From Ktedonosporobacter rubrisoli (GTDB taxonomy: Bacteria > Chloroflexota > Ktedonobacteria > Ktedonobacterales > Ktedonobacteraceae): DNA of 64,000 bases. The notes under the pieces were generated by a model, which ran no database searches, was not told the origin of the DNA, and saw only the letters and a list, made by a program, of their open reading frames with translations. The stretch's first letter is position 1, and every line of letters begins with the position of its first letter. The stretch covers positions 10,168,001 through 10,232,000 of the forward strand of contig NZ_CP035758.1 in NCBI RefSeq assembly GCF_004208415.1, in the 5' to 3' direction. Shown here one piece after another: positions 52,431 through 60,251 of the stretch. A program made the position numbers and the translations under genes.

Positions 52431-53801
52431 ATGCCTGATAACCAGCATATAAAGTATTTGTTGAGCGAGGATGAGATTCCCAGGGCCTGGTATAATATCA
52501 TGGCCGATATGCCCAATCCGCCCTTGCCTGTTTTACATCCAGGGACAAAGCAGCCTGTTACCCCTGCTGATCTGGCTCCTCTATTTCCACAAGCGCTCAT
52601 CATGCAAGAAGTCAGTACCGAGCGCTATATAGAGATACCTGAGCCTATCCGTCAGGTATATAGGCAGTGGCGTCCCAGCCCTCTCTATCGCGCGCGAAGG
52701 CTGGAGAAGGCCCTGGATACGCCGGCGCGCATCTATTATAAGTATGAAGGCGTGAGTCCAGTCGGGAGCCATAAAGCCAACACTTCGGTCGCTCAGGTCT
52801 TTTATAATCAGCAGGAAGGCGTGAAGAAGATCTCGACCGAGACGGGAGCCGGGCAGTGGGGATCGGCCCTAGCTATGGCCGGTACGCTCTTTGGCGTGGA
52901 TATCGAGGTCTTCATGGTCAAGATTAGCTACCAGCAGAAGCCTTACCGCCGCAGTATGATTCAAGCCTATGGGGCGACTGTGCATGCCAGCCCGACTGAT
53001 CTCACCGATGCCGGACGTAGCATCCTGGCCAAAGATCCCGAGAATCAGGGCAGCCTGGGCATCGCGATTAGCGAAGCTGTGGAAGTTGCGGCTAAGAGCG
53101 GCGGGACCATCAAATATTCGTTGGGCAGCGTCTTGAATCATGTGCTGATGCATCAAACTGTAATCGGGGAAGAAGCTCTCTTGCAGATGGCCCAGGCCGA
53201 TGATTATCCGGATGTGGTCATTGGCTGTGCCGGTGGTGGGAGCAATCTCGCTGGCCTGGTCTTTCCTTTCATCGGCGAGAACTTCAGGAAGGGCACTAAG
53301 ACCCGTTTCCTGGCCATCGAGCCGATGTCATGTCCCAGCCTGACCAAAGGCACCTATGCCTATGATTTCGGCGATACGATTGGTATGACTCCTTTGCTGA
53401 AGATGCACACCCTGGGTCACGATTTCATTCCGCCCGGCATCCACGCGGGTGGCCTGCGCTATCACGGTATGTCTCCTCTTGTCTCGCAGCTCCATGCTGA
53501 AGGCGTTATCGAGGCTAGAGCCTACCACCAGAACGCCATTTTTGAAGCGGCAACAATTTTTGCGCGCAACGAAGGGATCATTCCGGCCCCCGAGACGGCC
53601 CATGCCATCAAGGCCGCGCTTGATGAAGCATTGGAAGCCAAAGCAGCAGGTCAGGAGCGGGTCATCCTCTTCAATCTCAGCGGGCATGGACACTTCGATA
53701 TGCAGGCCTACGATGCTTACTTCTCTGGTAAGCTGCAGGATTATGAGTATCCGGCAGCGGCCATTGAGGAGGCACAGAAAAAGCTTCCTCAGGTGGTCTA
53801 G
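52431..53801 (+). CDS. trpB: Tryptophan synthase beta chain, TrpB2 type
   Basis: 456 residues, PLP fold type II. Longer than TrpB1 (about 400) and with the TrpB2 N-terminus (MADMPNPPLPVLHPGT). PLP Lys in SPVGSHKANTSVAQ, phosphate-binding GCAGGGSNLAG, and TETGAGQWGSALA with the catalytic Glu region. TrpB2 enzymes make tryptophan from indole and serine and often work without TrpA. No trpA or other trp gene is near. GGGAGGAG precedes the ATG by 5 nt. It has its own promoter. Confidence 0.93.
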   Translation: MPDNQHIKYLLSEDEIPRAWYNIMADMPNPPLPVLHPGTKQPVTPADLAPLFPQALIMQEVSTERYIEIPEPIRQVYRQWRPSPLYRARRLEKALDTPARIYYKYEGVSPVGSHKANTSVAQVFYNQQEGVKKISTETGAGQWGSALAMAGTLFGVDIEVFMVKISYQQKPYRRSMIQAYGATVHASPTDLTDAGRSILAKDPENQGSLGIAISEAVEVAAKSGGTIKYSLGSVLNHVLMHQTVIGEEALLQMAQADDYPDVVIGCAGGGSNLAGLVFPFIGENFRKGTKTRFLAIEPMSCPSLTKGTYAYDFGDTIGMTPLLKMHTLGHDFIPPGIHAGGLRYHGMSPLVSQLHAEGVIEARAYHQNAIFEAATIFARNEGIIPAPETAHAIKAALDEALEAKAAGQERVILFNLSGHGHFDMQAYDAYFSGKLQDYEYPAAAIEEAQKKLPQVV

Positions 53802-53868
53802 CCTGCCTGCTTGATGCTGGCTCACCAGTATTCAAGGCGTGGGCTATGGCTATGCAGCGATAAAAAAT

Positions 53869-53904
53869 ATCTGGCAGCGAACAAATTGTTCTTCGCTGCC
53901 AGAT
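53869..53904. terminator. 13-bp inverted repeat after trpB2
   Basis: ATCTGGCAGCGAA (53869-53881) and TTCGCTGCCAGAT (53892-53904) pair perfectly around 10 nt. On the minus strand the stem runs into ATTTTTTATC, a good terminator tail, yet no minus-strand gene ends here. On the plus strand it lies 68 bp after trpB2. Confidence 0.6.
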
Positions 53905-53987
53905 GCTGTAAAGCACCTGGACGATGCTATTTTTACGTCGGTCTATGCTATACTCTCTGTATGACAGAGAGGAAGGGAGTCAGATCG

Positions 53988-54218
53988 GTGAGCACAGAGT
54001 TACCACGTCTTGAGGCAAGAATTGGCGCACAAGAGCGCATGGCCACCATTTTGCATGCACGTATTGAAGAGTTGTCACAAGATGTGAGTGCCAGCTTGAA
54101 ACAACTGGCGGAACATCAAACTGCGACCGAGCGCAAACGTTATGCGTTGTCACAGGACATGACAACCAGCTTGAAACAACTGGCTCAGTATCAAATAGCG
54201 ACCAGGCGCCAGTTTTGA
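53988..54218 (+). pseudogene. Small coiled-coil protein, 5' part; gene interrupted by +1 frameshift site
   Basis: 76 residues from GTG at 53988 (AGGAAGGGA about 10 nt upstream), ending LAQYQIATRRQF at TTT TGA. All helical with a repeated motif (SQDVSASLKQLAEHQTATERK, SQDMTTSLKQLAQYQIATRRQ). Skipping one T in the TTTT run turns the stop into GAT and the reading continues DKVEAQMATKDDLTSLKADI to the TAG at 54357, as one coherent coiled-coil protein of about 122 residues. So this is either a frameshift mutation or a programmed +1 frameshift of the prfB type. Not a known family. Confidence 0.6.
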
Positions 54219-54234
54219 TAAGGTGGAGGCTCAA

Positions 54235-54357
54235 ATGGCCACGAAAGACGATCTTACCTCTCTTAAAGCAGATATCGCCTCTCATGAGTCTCGCCGGCTT
54301 GATACTCTTGATCGGCTTGTCTCTCTGCTTGATATGCGCCTCCCATCGCAACAATAG
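54235..54357 (+). CDS. Downstream part of the frameshifted coiled-coil gene (or separate 40-residue ORF)
   Basis: 40 residues from ATG 54235 (MATKDDLTSLKADIASHESRRLDT...). GGTGGAGG lies 5 nt before this ATG, so it could be translated on its own. The same frame is open upstream through GAT AAG GTG GAG GCT CAA directly after the TTTT run, which argues that it was or is the C-terminus of the preceding protein. Confidence 0.5.
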   Translation: MATKDDLTSLKADIASHESRRLDTLDRLVSLLDMRLPSQQ

Positions 54358-54549
54358 CTGTAAATGTGCAGGCTCTGTCAGGCGCACAATGGGTTTACGA
54401 ACCGCTAATGGGCTATCGATGCCCTTGCATCAGGACGCCCAGGCATTTACTCTATGGATAGGCCAGCCCGCTCCACTCGACGTTATGCATCCCGTGCTGA
54501 CCTGATCGTTGCTATCACAAAACATCTTCGACAAGGAAGGATACTTATA

Positions 54550-55410
54550 GTGAAGATACGCCTGATACAGGTTCCCTATGATCTTGGTCAAGAAAATATT
54601 GGTATGGGGAAAGCGCCAGAACGATATCTGCAAGCTGGCGTAGAAGAGATGCTTTCCAGGCAGGGCTTTACAGTAACGGTCGAGCGCATACAGCGCGAAG
54701 GGCCATTTCAGAACCTGCTACACACTGTTGCCGAAGTGAATACACGACTTGCTCAAGCTGTGCGGCAGGCGATTGCCCAGGACGAGTTTCCGCTGATACT
54801 AGGTGGGACATGCAGTGTCTGTATGGGCACGCTCTCAGGTTTCGATCATTCACAGAGCGGCATCATCTGGTTTGATGCTCACGGCGATTTCAACACTCCT
54901 GAGACGTCAATAAGTGGATATTTTGATGGTATGTCGCTGGCTATTGCGACGGGGCATTGTTACCAGGATCTCTGGTCACAGATTGGCAATAGCGTACCCG
55001 TCGCGGAAGATCACACACTTCTCATTGGTGTACGGGATCTGGACCCACAAGAGGAGAAGGATCTGAAACAGTCGCAAATTCACATCGCCTCTGTCGAGAG
55101 TGTGCAGAGAGCAAGGGAGACTGCGGATTTTGCCTCTCAACTCGACGAACTTGCTATGCATGTCCACGATATTTATCTCCATTTTGATCTCGATGTGCTC
55201 GATCCGCAGGATGAGCCGGGTATCAATTTCCCAACTCCCGGTGGCCCTTCTCTGCAAGAAGTAGAACAGGCACTGCATATGATAGCTAAGCGTTTCCACG
55301 TCAAAGCTGCTGCGCTTACCGCATACAATCCTGAACTTGACAGAGAAGATAAAACCTTGCGGGTAGGGATGCATCTGCTCTCGGTATTGGCCGAGAGCGC
55401 ACGATATTAG
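54550..55410 (+). CDS. Arginase/agmatinase-family metallohydrolase
   Basis: 286 residues from GTG 54550 (AAGGAAGG upstream). Ureohydrolase fold with WFDAHGDFN (DAHxD) and HFDLDVLDP (DxDxxDP), which provide five of the Mn ligands. The first ligand motif GGDHS reads GGTCSVCMG, so the His that binds Mn(A) is Cys. The family includes arginase, agmatinase, formiminoglutamase and guanidino-acid hydrolases; the substrate cannot be told. LIQVPYDLGQENIGMGKAPERYL is like arginase N-termini. It ends next to the efeOB remnants on the opposite strand. Confidence 0.8.
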   Translation: MKIRLIQVPYDLGQENIGMGKAPERYLQAGVEEMLSRQGFTVTVERIQREGPFQNLLHTVAEVNTRLAQAVRQAIAQDEFPLILGGTCSVCMGTLSGFDHSQSGIIWFDAHGDFNTPETSISGYFDGMSLAIATGHCYQDLWSQIGNSVPVAEDHTLLIGVRDLDPQEEKDLKQSQIHIASVESVQRARETADFASQLDELAMHVHDIYLHFDLDVLDPQDEPGINFPTPGGPSLQEVEQALHMIAKRFHVKAAALTAYNPELDREDKTLRVGMHLLSVLAESARY

Positions 55411-55439
55411 TATTTTTCAGAAAAGGAGTATTCAGCTGA

Positions 55440-55648
55440 TCAAAGGCCACAAAGTGCAGGTGGTCTTGAGCCGGCGTCACAATTCCAGCCTGGCGTTGGG
55501 CGTAGAAAGGGATAATGTCGTTACTCGCTGCCATAGATTCTGTTGCATGCGTGCTTCCCACTACATAGACACCCGCGCTCAGAGCCAGGCCTGAGCCTGT
55601 TGTACTTGCGATCATAAGAACGGCGCGCCAGCTGATCTTTTTTGCATT
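55440..55648 (-). pseudogene. Remnant of efeB (Dyp-type peroxidase), N-terminal fragment
   Basis: Minus-strand reading KKISWRAVLMIASTTGSGLALSAGVYVVGS (Tat/Sec-like signal region) then IIPFYAQRQAGIVTPAQDHLHFVAFD. The last part is the conserved N-terminus of EfeB peroxidases (PF.G.HQAGI.TP.QD.L.FAAFD). The similarity stops at about 55440, after which the frame runs antisense into the arginase-family gene. The nearby ATG codons are in other frames. Only about 70 of some 400 residues remain, so it is dead. Confidence 0.7.
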
Positions 55649-55661
55649 GCATAATCCCTCT

Positions 55662-55792
55662 CTAGGCTTTGGGCAGCTGTACGGCCACCTTTGAGAGCAC
55701 TTCGCCTGTGGCGTCAATTGCCTGGGCTACCTTCAGCTTATCATCGTCGGTGAGAGAAGTGTAGGGGACGAAGCAGTTCTGGATTTGGAAGT
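55662..55792 (-). pseudogene. Remnant of efeO (iron uptake imelysin-like protein), C-terminal fragment
   Basis: Minus-strand reading FVPYTSLTDDDKLKVAQAID...GEVLSKVAVQLPKA, then stop at 55664-55662. This resembles the C-terminal end of EfeO-like lipoproteins (YxxLTxxDxxxLxxAIDALAEPLSKVA). The start of the gene is missing: upstream is the control region of the GntR gene. Order O then B on the same strand is that of an efeUOB iron-uptake operon. Confidence 0.6.
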
Positions 55793-55824
55793 CAAATCTT
55801 TGATCTCAACTTTGGAGTTATAAA

Positions 55825-55886
55825 ATTGTATACGATATAAAATATAAATTAGACTTGACACAAAGATTGTATACGATATAAAATAT
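55825..55886 (+). promoter_or_regulatory. Duplicated operator and promoter of the GntR gene
   Basis: A perfect 21-bp direct repeat (55825-55845 and 55866-55886; core TTGTATACGATATAAAAT) lies 41 bp apart, four helical turns. Each copy contains the palindromic GTATAC centre seen in GntR/FCD operators. The promoter TTGACA (55855-55860), 16-nt spacer, TATAAA (55877-55882) overlaps the second copy, so binding there should repress the operon. Confidence 0.75.
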
Positions 55887-55890
55887 TCGT

Positions 55891-56595
55891 ATGGATATAG
55901 ATACGCTTGTTGCCACGGCCCGGCAACACTATCGCACAACCCCAGCTATGGTAGCGGATGTACTGCGCGAAGCCATCTTAAGCGGCGCCCTGAAGGGAGG
56001 GCAATCCTTACGTCAGGATGAAATTGCCGCCAAGTTCGGTTTGAGCAGGATTCCTGTTCGCGAAGCCCTGCGCCAGCTCGAAGGTGAAGGGCTGGTAACC
56101 TTTTATCCTCATCGTGGAGCCGTGGTCTCCGAGCTCTCTCTTGAAGAATTGCAAGAAATTTGTGAGATCCGCGTGGCTCTAGAAACACTGGCCATTCGCC
56201 TGGCTATTCCTCGCCTGAATGAAGAAGTGCTGCAGAGAGCTGAAGAGATTCTCGATAGCCTGGATGCTGAAGGGGATGTTTTAAGGCATTGGAGCGAAGT
56301 TAACTGGCGCTTCCATTCGACGCTTTATACGGTAGCTCAGCGCCCGCGCTTGCTATCTATGATCAAGCTGCTGCATACGCAAATAGATCGCTACCTGCGC
56401 ATCCACGTCTCTCTCTTGAATTATCGCACTAAGGGAGAGCAGGAGCATAGGCAGATTCTTGAAGCCTGTCGACAGCGAGATGCTGAAAGAGCCACTAGCT
56501 TGTTGGAGCAGCACATCAAGACGGTTGAGGAAATGCTGGCCACGTATTTGCAGCAGGGGCAAGAGAATCATAAATCTGCAGGGCTAGAGGTGTGA
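55891..56595 (+). CDS. GntR-family regulator with FCD domain, likely hydroxyproline-operon regulator
   Basis: 234 residues. Winged HTH (about 20-85: ADVLREAILSGALKGGQSLRQDEIAAKFGLSRIPVREALRQLEGEGLV), then an all-helical FCD ligand-binding domain (about 95-220), with metal-site type residues in RHWSEVNWRFHSTLY and EHRQILEACRQRD. First gene before the hydroxyproline catabolic genes on the same strand, 106 bp upstream of them. The ATG lies at the predicted transcription start with no Shine-Dalgarno, so the mRNA is probably leaderless. Autoregulation through the two upstream repeats is likely. Confidence 0.88.
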   Translation: MDIDTLVATARQHYRTTPAMVADVLREAILSGALKGGQSLRQDEIAAKFGLSRIPVREALRQLEGEGLVTFYPHRGAVVSELSLEELQEICEIRVALETLAIRLAIPRLNEEVLQRAEEILDSLDAEGDVLRHWSEVNWRFHSTLYTVAQRPRLLSMIKLLHTQIDRYLRIHVSLLNYRTKGEQEHRQILEACRQRDAERATSLLEQHIKTVEEMLATYLQQGQENHKSAGLEV

Positions 56596-56701
56596 GGCGG
56601 CTCGCAGTCAGCTAGCCGAGGCCAGTCTTGCTCTTGTTTAATCTTGTGGGTCGCTAAAAGATAGCTTTGAACTGCTCTTCTGCCTTGAGGAGGAACAGGA
56701 A

Positions 56702-57862
56702 ATGTATGTAGATGCCGCAATAATTGGCGCAGGCATCGTTGGGACCTCTTGCGCTTTTTTCCTGACGCGGGCAGGACTCAAGGTCGCGCTTATCGAGCGC
56801 GGCGGGATTGCTGGTGGCACAAGCGGCTCTGGAGAAGGAAATATTCTCGTCTCCGACAAAGTACCTGGGCCAGAACTCGAACTGGCCAGGGCAGGGCGCG
56901 CGCTCTGGCAAACTCTGGCTCAGGAGTTATCGGCAGATTTTGAGTTCGAGCCCAAAGGCGGAATTGTGGTGGCGGAAAACGATTCTCAGTATCGTGCTCT
57001 GCAGGCCCATAATCTTGCTATGCGCGAGGTGGGCATCGAGACGCGTATCCTTTCGACTGCTGAGTTATATGAGCTTGAACCGCTGCTAGCGCGCGATGTG
57101 GCTGGAGCTGCTTATTTCCCTCAGGATGCCCAGGTGCAACCGATGCTGGCTGTTGCTGCTTTGGTCAAACATGCTCAGCAAGACGGCGCTATTTTATTTG
57201 ATCATACGCGAGTGTTGGCGATTGAACGCAATAAGCAGGGCGCGATTTGTGGACTGCGTACTGAGCAAGGAAGTCTGACAACGCCAATGATCATCAACGC
57301 TGCTGGTCCCTGGAGCGCTCAAGTCGCAGCCCTGGCCGGCTTAGACGTGCCCATTCAGCCCCGTAAAGGACATATCGTGGTAACCGAGCCCCTGCCTTTG
57401 CTCGTGCGCCACAAGGTATATGAGGCTACTTATTTCGATACAGTGAATAGCGGCGAGGCCGACCTGCAAATTGCTTCAGTCGTGGAGGGCACAAAAAGCG
57501 GAACAATCCTGCTGGGCAGCAGCCGTCAGCTTGTGGGCTTTGATCCCACGGTTGAGGCCCGCGTGATCCGTGCAATTATCCAGAAGGCTGTGCGCTACTT
57601 TCCTGTGCTTGCCTCGGCTCATGCCCTGCGCGCCTATGTCGGTTTCCGTCCCTTTTCCCCTGATCATCTCCCGCTTATTGGTGAGGTTACGCAGGCTCCC
57701 GGTTTTTATTTAAACACCGGACACGAAGGGGCCGGCATCGGTCTTGGACCTATCAGCGGCAAGCTGCTAAGTCAGCTTATCCTTGGACAAACACCCGATC
57801 TGGATTTGACACCTTTCCAGCCTATGCGCTTTAAAGATGGAACTGTTACTCATTCCCTCTAG
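56702..57862 (+). CDS. FAD-dependent amino acid dehydrogenase/oxidase (DAO family), probable D-hydroxyproline dehydrogenase subunit
   Basis: 386 residues. Rossmann dinucleotide site AAIIGAGIVGTSCAFFLTRAG from residue 5, then GGTSGSGEGNILVSD, and the C-terminal NTGHEGAGIGLGPISGKL typical of DAO/HcnC-like proteins. With the 2Fe-2S protein at 59925 and the flavoprotein at 60241 it matches the three-subunit HcnABC/opine-oxidase-like dehydrogenases that oxidise cis-4-hydroxy-D-proline. GAGGAGG precedes the ATG by 8-9 nt. The stop is 17 bp before the epimerase. Confidence 0.82.
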   Translation: MYVDAAIIGAGIVGTSCAFFLTRAGLKVALIERGGIAGGTSGSGEGNILVSDKVPGPELELARAGRALWQTLAQELSADFEFEPKGGIVVAENDSQYRALQAHNLAMREVGIETRILSTAELYELEPLLARDVAGAAYFPQDAQVQPMLAVAALVKHAQQDGAILFDHTRVLAIERNKQGAICGLRTEQGSLTTPMIINAAGPWSAQVAALAGLDVPIQPRKGHIVVTEPLPLLVRHKVYEATYFDTVNSGEADLQIASVVEGTKSGTILLGSSRQLVGFDPTVEARVIRAIIQKAVRYFPVLASAHALRAYVGFRPFSPDHLPLIGEVTQAPGFYLNTGHEGAGIGLGPISGKLLSQLILGQTPDLDLTPFQPMRFKDGTVTHSL

Positions 57863-57879
57863 ACGTCAGGAGGAATTCG

Positions 57880-58890
57880 ATGCGCTTTGAGAAGATGCTA
57901 ACCGCTGTGGATTCGCATACTGAGGGTATGCCTACACGGATCATCACGAGCGGCTTTGGTCCGGTTCCTGGTAGCAGCATGTTTGAGAAGATGCAATATA
58001 TTGAGGAGCATCAAGATCAACTGCGCGGCCTGCTCATGAATGAGCCTCGTGGTCACCTCGCCATGAATGGAGCCGTGCTTTTGCCACCCTGTGATCCCGA
58101 GGCTGATCTGGGAGTTGTGTATATCGATGTGCATGGTTATCTGCCTATGTGCGGTCATGGCACGATTGGTACCTGTACGGTGGCCATAGAGACCAGGCTG
58201 GTTCCTCCTGTGGAGCCCATCACGCACGTGACTCTGGATACGCCGGCCGGTCGGGTAGTTGTTGAGGCAAGCGTACAGCACGGACGTGTCAAGAAAGTGA
58301 AGCTGCGCAATGTGCCAGCCTTCTTATATCGGAAGGATGTGATGGTAGAGGTGCCCGACCTGGGGTGCCTGACCCTCGATATTGCCTATGGTGGCAATTT
58401 CTATGGCATCTTGCCGGCGGAAGCCGTTGGTCTCACCCTGGAGAGCAGGCATGCTCAAGCGCTGATCGAGTGCGGGATGAAGATCATGCAGGCAGTTCAG
58501 CAGCAGGTACCTTTGCAGCATCCACTTCAGCCGGGAATCAAGGAGATTAAACATACCCTTTTTACAGGTCCGGCTGCCGAAGAGGGGGCGCACGCGCGTA
58601 ATACCGTCGTCATTGCTCCCGGTGTGCTTGATCGTTCTCCGTGTGGAACGGGAACCAGCGCGCGTATGGCCCAACTTTTTGCGCGTGGTCAGTTGCCGCT
58701 GCAGCAAGATTTTGTCCATGAAAGTATTATTGGAACACGCTTTACCGGTAGGTTGCTAGAACAGGTGCAACTCACGCCCGATACGATAGCTGTCATCCCG
58801 ACTGTCGAAGGGCGGGCCTGGATTACGGGCTTTCAGAATCTTGTGTTAGATCCTGAAGATCCCTGTCCAGCAGGTTTCATTCTGGGATGA
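57880..58890 (+). CDS. Proline racemase family: 4-hydroxyproline 2-epimerase
   Basis: 336 residues. Both catalytic cysteines are present: MCGHGTIG (about residue 91) and DRSPCGTGTSARMA (about 254). This marks a two-base racemase/epimerase, not the trans-3-hydroxyproline dehydratase branch, which has Thr at the first site. Context with the DapA-type deaminase and D-amino-acid dehydrogenase indicates epimerisation of trans-4-hydroxy-L-proline to the cis-D form. AGGAGG precedes the ATG. It is the most diagnostic gene of the operon. Confidence 0.88.
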   Translation: MRFEKMLTAVDSHTEGMPTRIITSGFGPVPGSSMFEKMQYIEEHQDQLRGLLMNEPRGHLAMNGAVLLPPCDPEADLGVVYIDVHGYLPMCGHGTIGTCTVAIETRLVPPVEPITHVTLDTPAGRVVVEASVQHGRVKKVKLRNVPAFLYRKDVMVEVPDLGCLTLDIAYGGNFYGILPAEAVGLTLESRHAQALIECGMKIMQAVQQQVPLQHPLQPGIKEIKHTLFTGPAAEEGAHARNTVVIAPGVLDRSPCGTGTSARMAQLFARGQLPLQQDFVHESIIGTRFTGRLLEQVQLTPDTIAVIPTVEGRAWITGFQNLVLDPEDPCPAGFILG

Positions 58891-58906
58891 AGAGGAGAAA
58901 AACACC

Positions 58907-59785
58907 ATGGCACGTTTTCCTGGTATTTATGTTGCTGTTATCACACCTTTTACTGAGGATGATGAGGTCGATTATGCTCGCCTACATGAGCATGTGAACT
59001 GGTTAATCGAGAGTGGCGTACATGGCCTGGCACCTACCGGTTCATGTGGTGAATACGCGTCCCTGGCCGATCAGGAGCGTGCCCAGGTTGTCGAGACGAT
59101 TATCCGGGCGGCAGCTGGACGTGTGCCCGTCGTTGTGGGAGTCGCCTCGCCCTCGACAAAGCGCGTTGTGGCCTGGGCGCGCCATGCCAAAGAAGCGGGA
59201 GCTGCAGGCGTTATGGCTTTACCGCCGATTAACTATCGCCCAACGCGGGCTGAGGTCATTGCTTACTACGAAGCTGTTGCCAGTGTTGGGCTGCCCATCA
59301 TTGCCTATAACAACCCATATGACACTTCAACCGACTTGACGCCTGAACTGCTGCAAGAGATGGCCCATATTAAGGAGCTGGTAGCAGTAAAAGAATTCAC
59401 TGGCGATGTGCGTCGCATCCCGGCAATTTTAGAGCAGACCAGCTTGGAGGTGCTGGCCGGTGTGGATGATATGCTTGTTGAGAGCCTATTGGCCGGTGCG
59501 ACCGGCTGGGTGGCCGGTCTGACCAATGCTATTCCGCGCGAGAGCGTTAGACTGTATGACCTGGTACTTGCCGGTGAGCTTGTCGAGGCCAGGAGATATT
59601 ATAATTGCTTATTGCCGCTTTTGCGTTTTGACGCAACGCCGCGCCTGGTGCAGGCTATTAAGCATAGCTCAAGCTTAGTTGGTAGGCCTATGGGCGAGAC
59701 GCGTGCCCCACGCTTGCCGCTAAGCACTGAGGAGCGCGAGTCAGTTGAGGCCGCCTTGAAGAAGGTTCTGGCTGCAGACAAATAA
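58907..59785 (+). CDS. DapA/NAL-family lyase, probably 1-pyrroline-4-hydroxy-2-carboxylate deaminase
   Basis: 292 residues, TIM barrel. Schiff-base Lys in LVAVKEFTGDVRR (about 165), Tyr in PIIAYNNPYDTS, and GSCGEYASL in place of the GTTGE motif of true dihydrodipicolinate synthases. In hydroxyproline catabolism this family member deaminates and dehydrates the pyrroline product to alpha-ketoglutarate semialdehyde. The semialdehyde dehydrogenase that would follow is not in the window. 16 bp after the epimerase, AGAGGAG before the ATG. Confidence 0.85.
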   Translation: MARFPGIYVAVITPFTEDDEVDYARLHEHVNWLIESGVHGLAPTGSCGEYASLADQERAQVVETIIRAAAGRVPVVVGVASPSTKRVVAWARHAKEAGAAGVMALPPINYRPTRAEVIAYYEAVASVGLPIIAYNNPYDTSTDLTPELLQEMAHIKELVAVKEFTGDVRRIPAILEQTSLEVLAGVDDMLVESLLAGATGWVAGLTNAIPRESVRLYDLVLAGELVEARRYYNCLLPLLRFDATPRLVQAIKHSSSLVGRPMGETRAPRLPLSTEERESVEAALKKVLAADK

Positions 59786-59924
59786 TTGTGCAGACAATCC
59801 TGAGTCCGAAGAATGCCTGTACCGCAGTATGGGCATTTCCAACCTGACCCTCTTGCTTGTCAGGCGTCGTATCGCTTATGCATGCCTGTTCCTGTGGCGT
59901 GAAGTTGTTTGCAAAGGAGGGCCG

Positions 59925-60251
59925 ATGAAAAATTTGCGCATTCAGCCTGAGCGCGATATTGCGCAGGTTGAGCGAGAAGAACCATTTACTTTTAGCTTTG
60001 AAGAACAGCCTGTAACCGCGTATCCGGGTGAGACGATTGGCGCAGCTTTAATCGCGGCGGGCATTCTCACTTTTCGGACGACGCGCAAGGCCGGAAAGCC
60101 GCGCGGAATCTTCTGTGGGATCGGCGTTTGCTTTGATTGCTTGCTGGTAGTGAACGGTAGGCCCAATGTGCGTGCATGTATGACTCCGGCCCGGCCGAAT
60201 ATGCTGGTAAAAGTTCAGGTTGGTGCCGGTGAGAGGTGCTATGAAAACTGA
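59925..60251 (+). CDS. (2Fe-2S)-binding small subunit of the hydroxyproline dehydrogenase (HcnA/OoxA-N type)
   Basis: 108 residues from ATG 59925 (AAAGGAGG, 4-5 nt). Plant-type ferredoxin fold: PVTAYPGETIGAALIAAGI and the cluster-binding cysteines in GIFCGIGVCFDCLLVVNG with a fourth in NVRACMTP. In HcnABC-like enzymes this subunit carries electrons from flavin to flavin. It overlaps the next gene by 11 bp. A longer frame from 59829 is not supported. Confidence 0.85.
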   Translation: MKNLRIQPERDIAQVEREEPFTFSFEEQPVTAYPGETIGAALIAAGILTFRTTRKAGKPRGIFCGIGVCFDCLLVVNGRPNVRACMTPARPNMLVKVQVGAGERCYEN

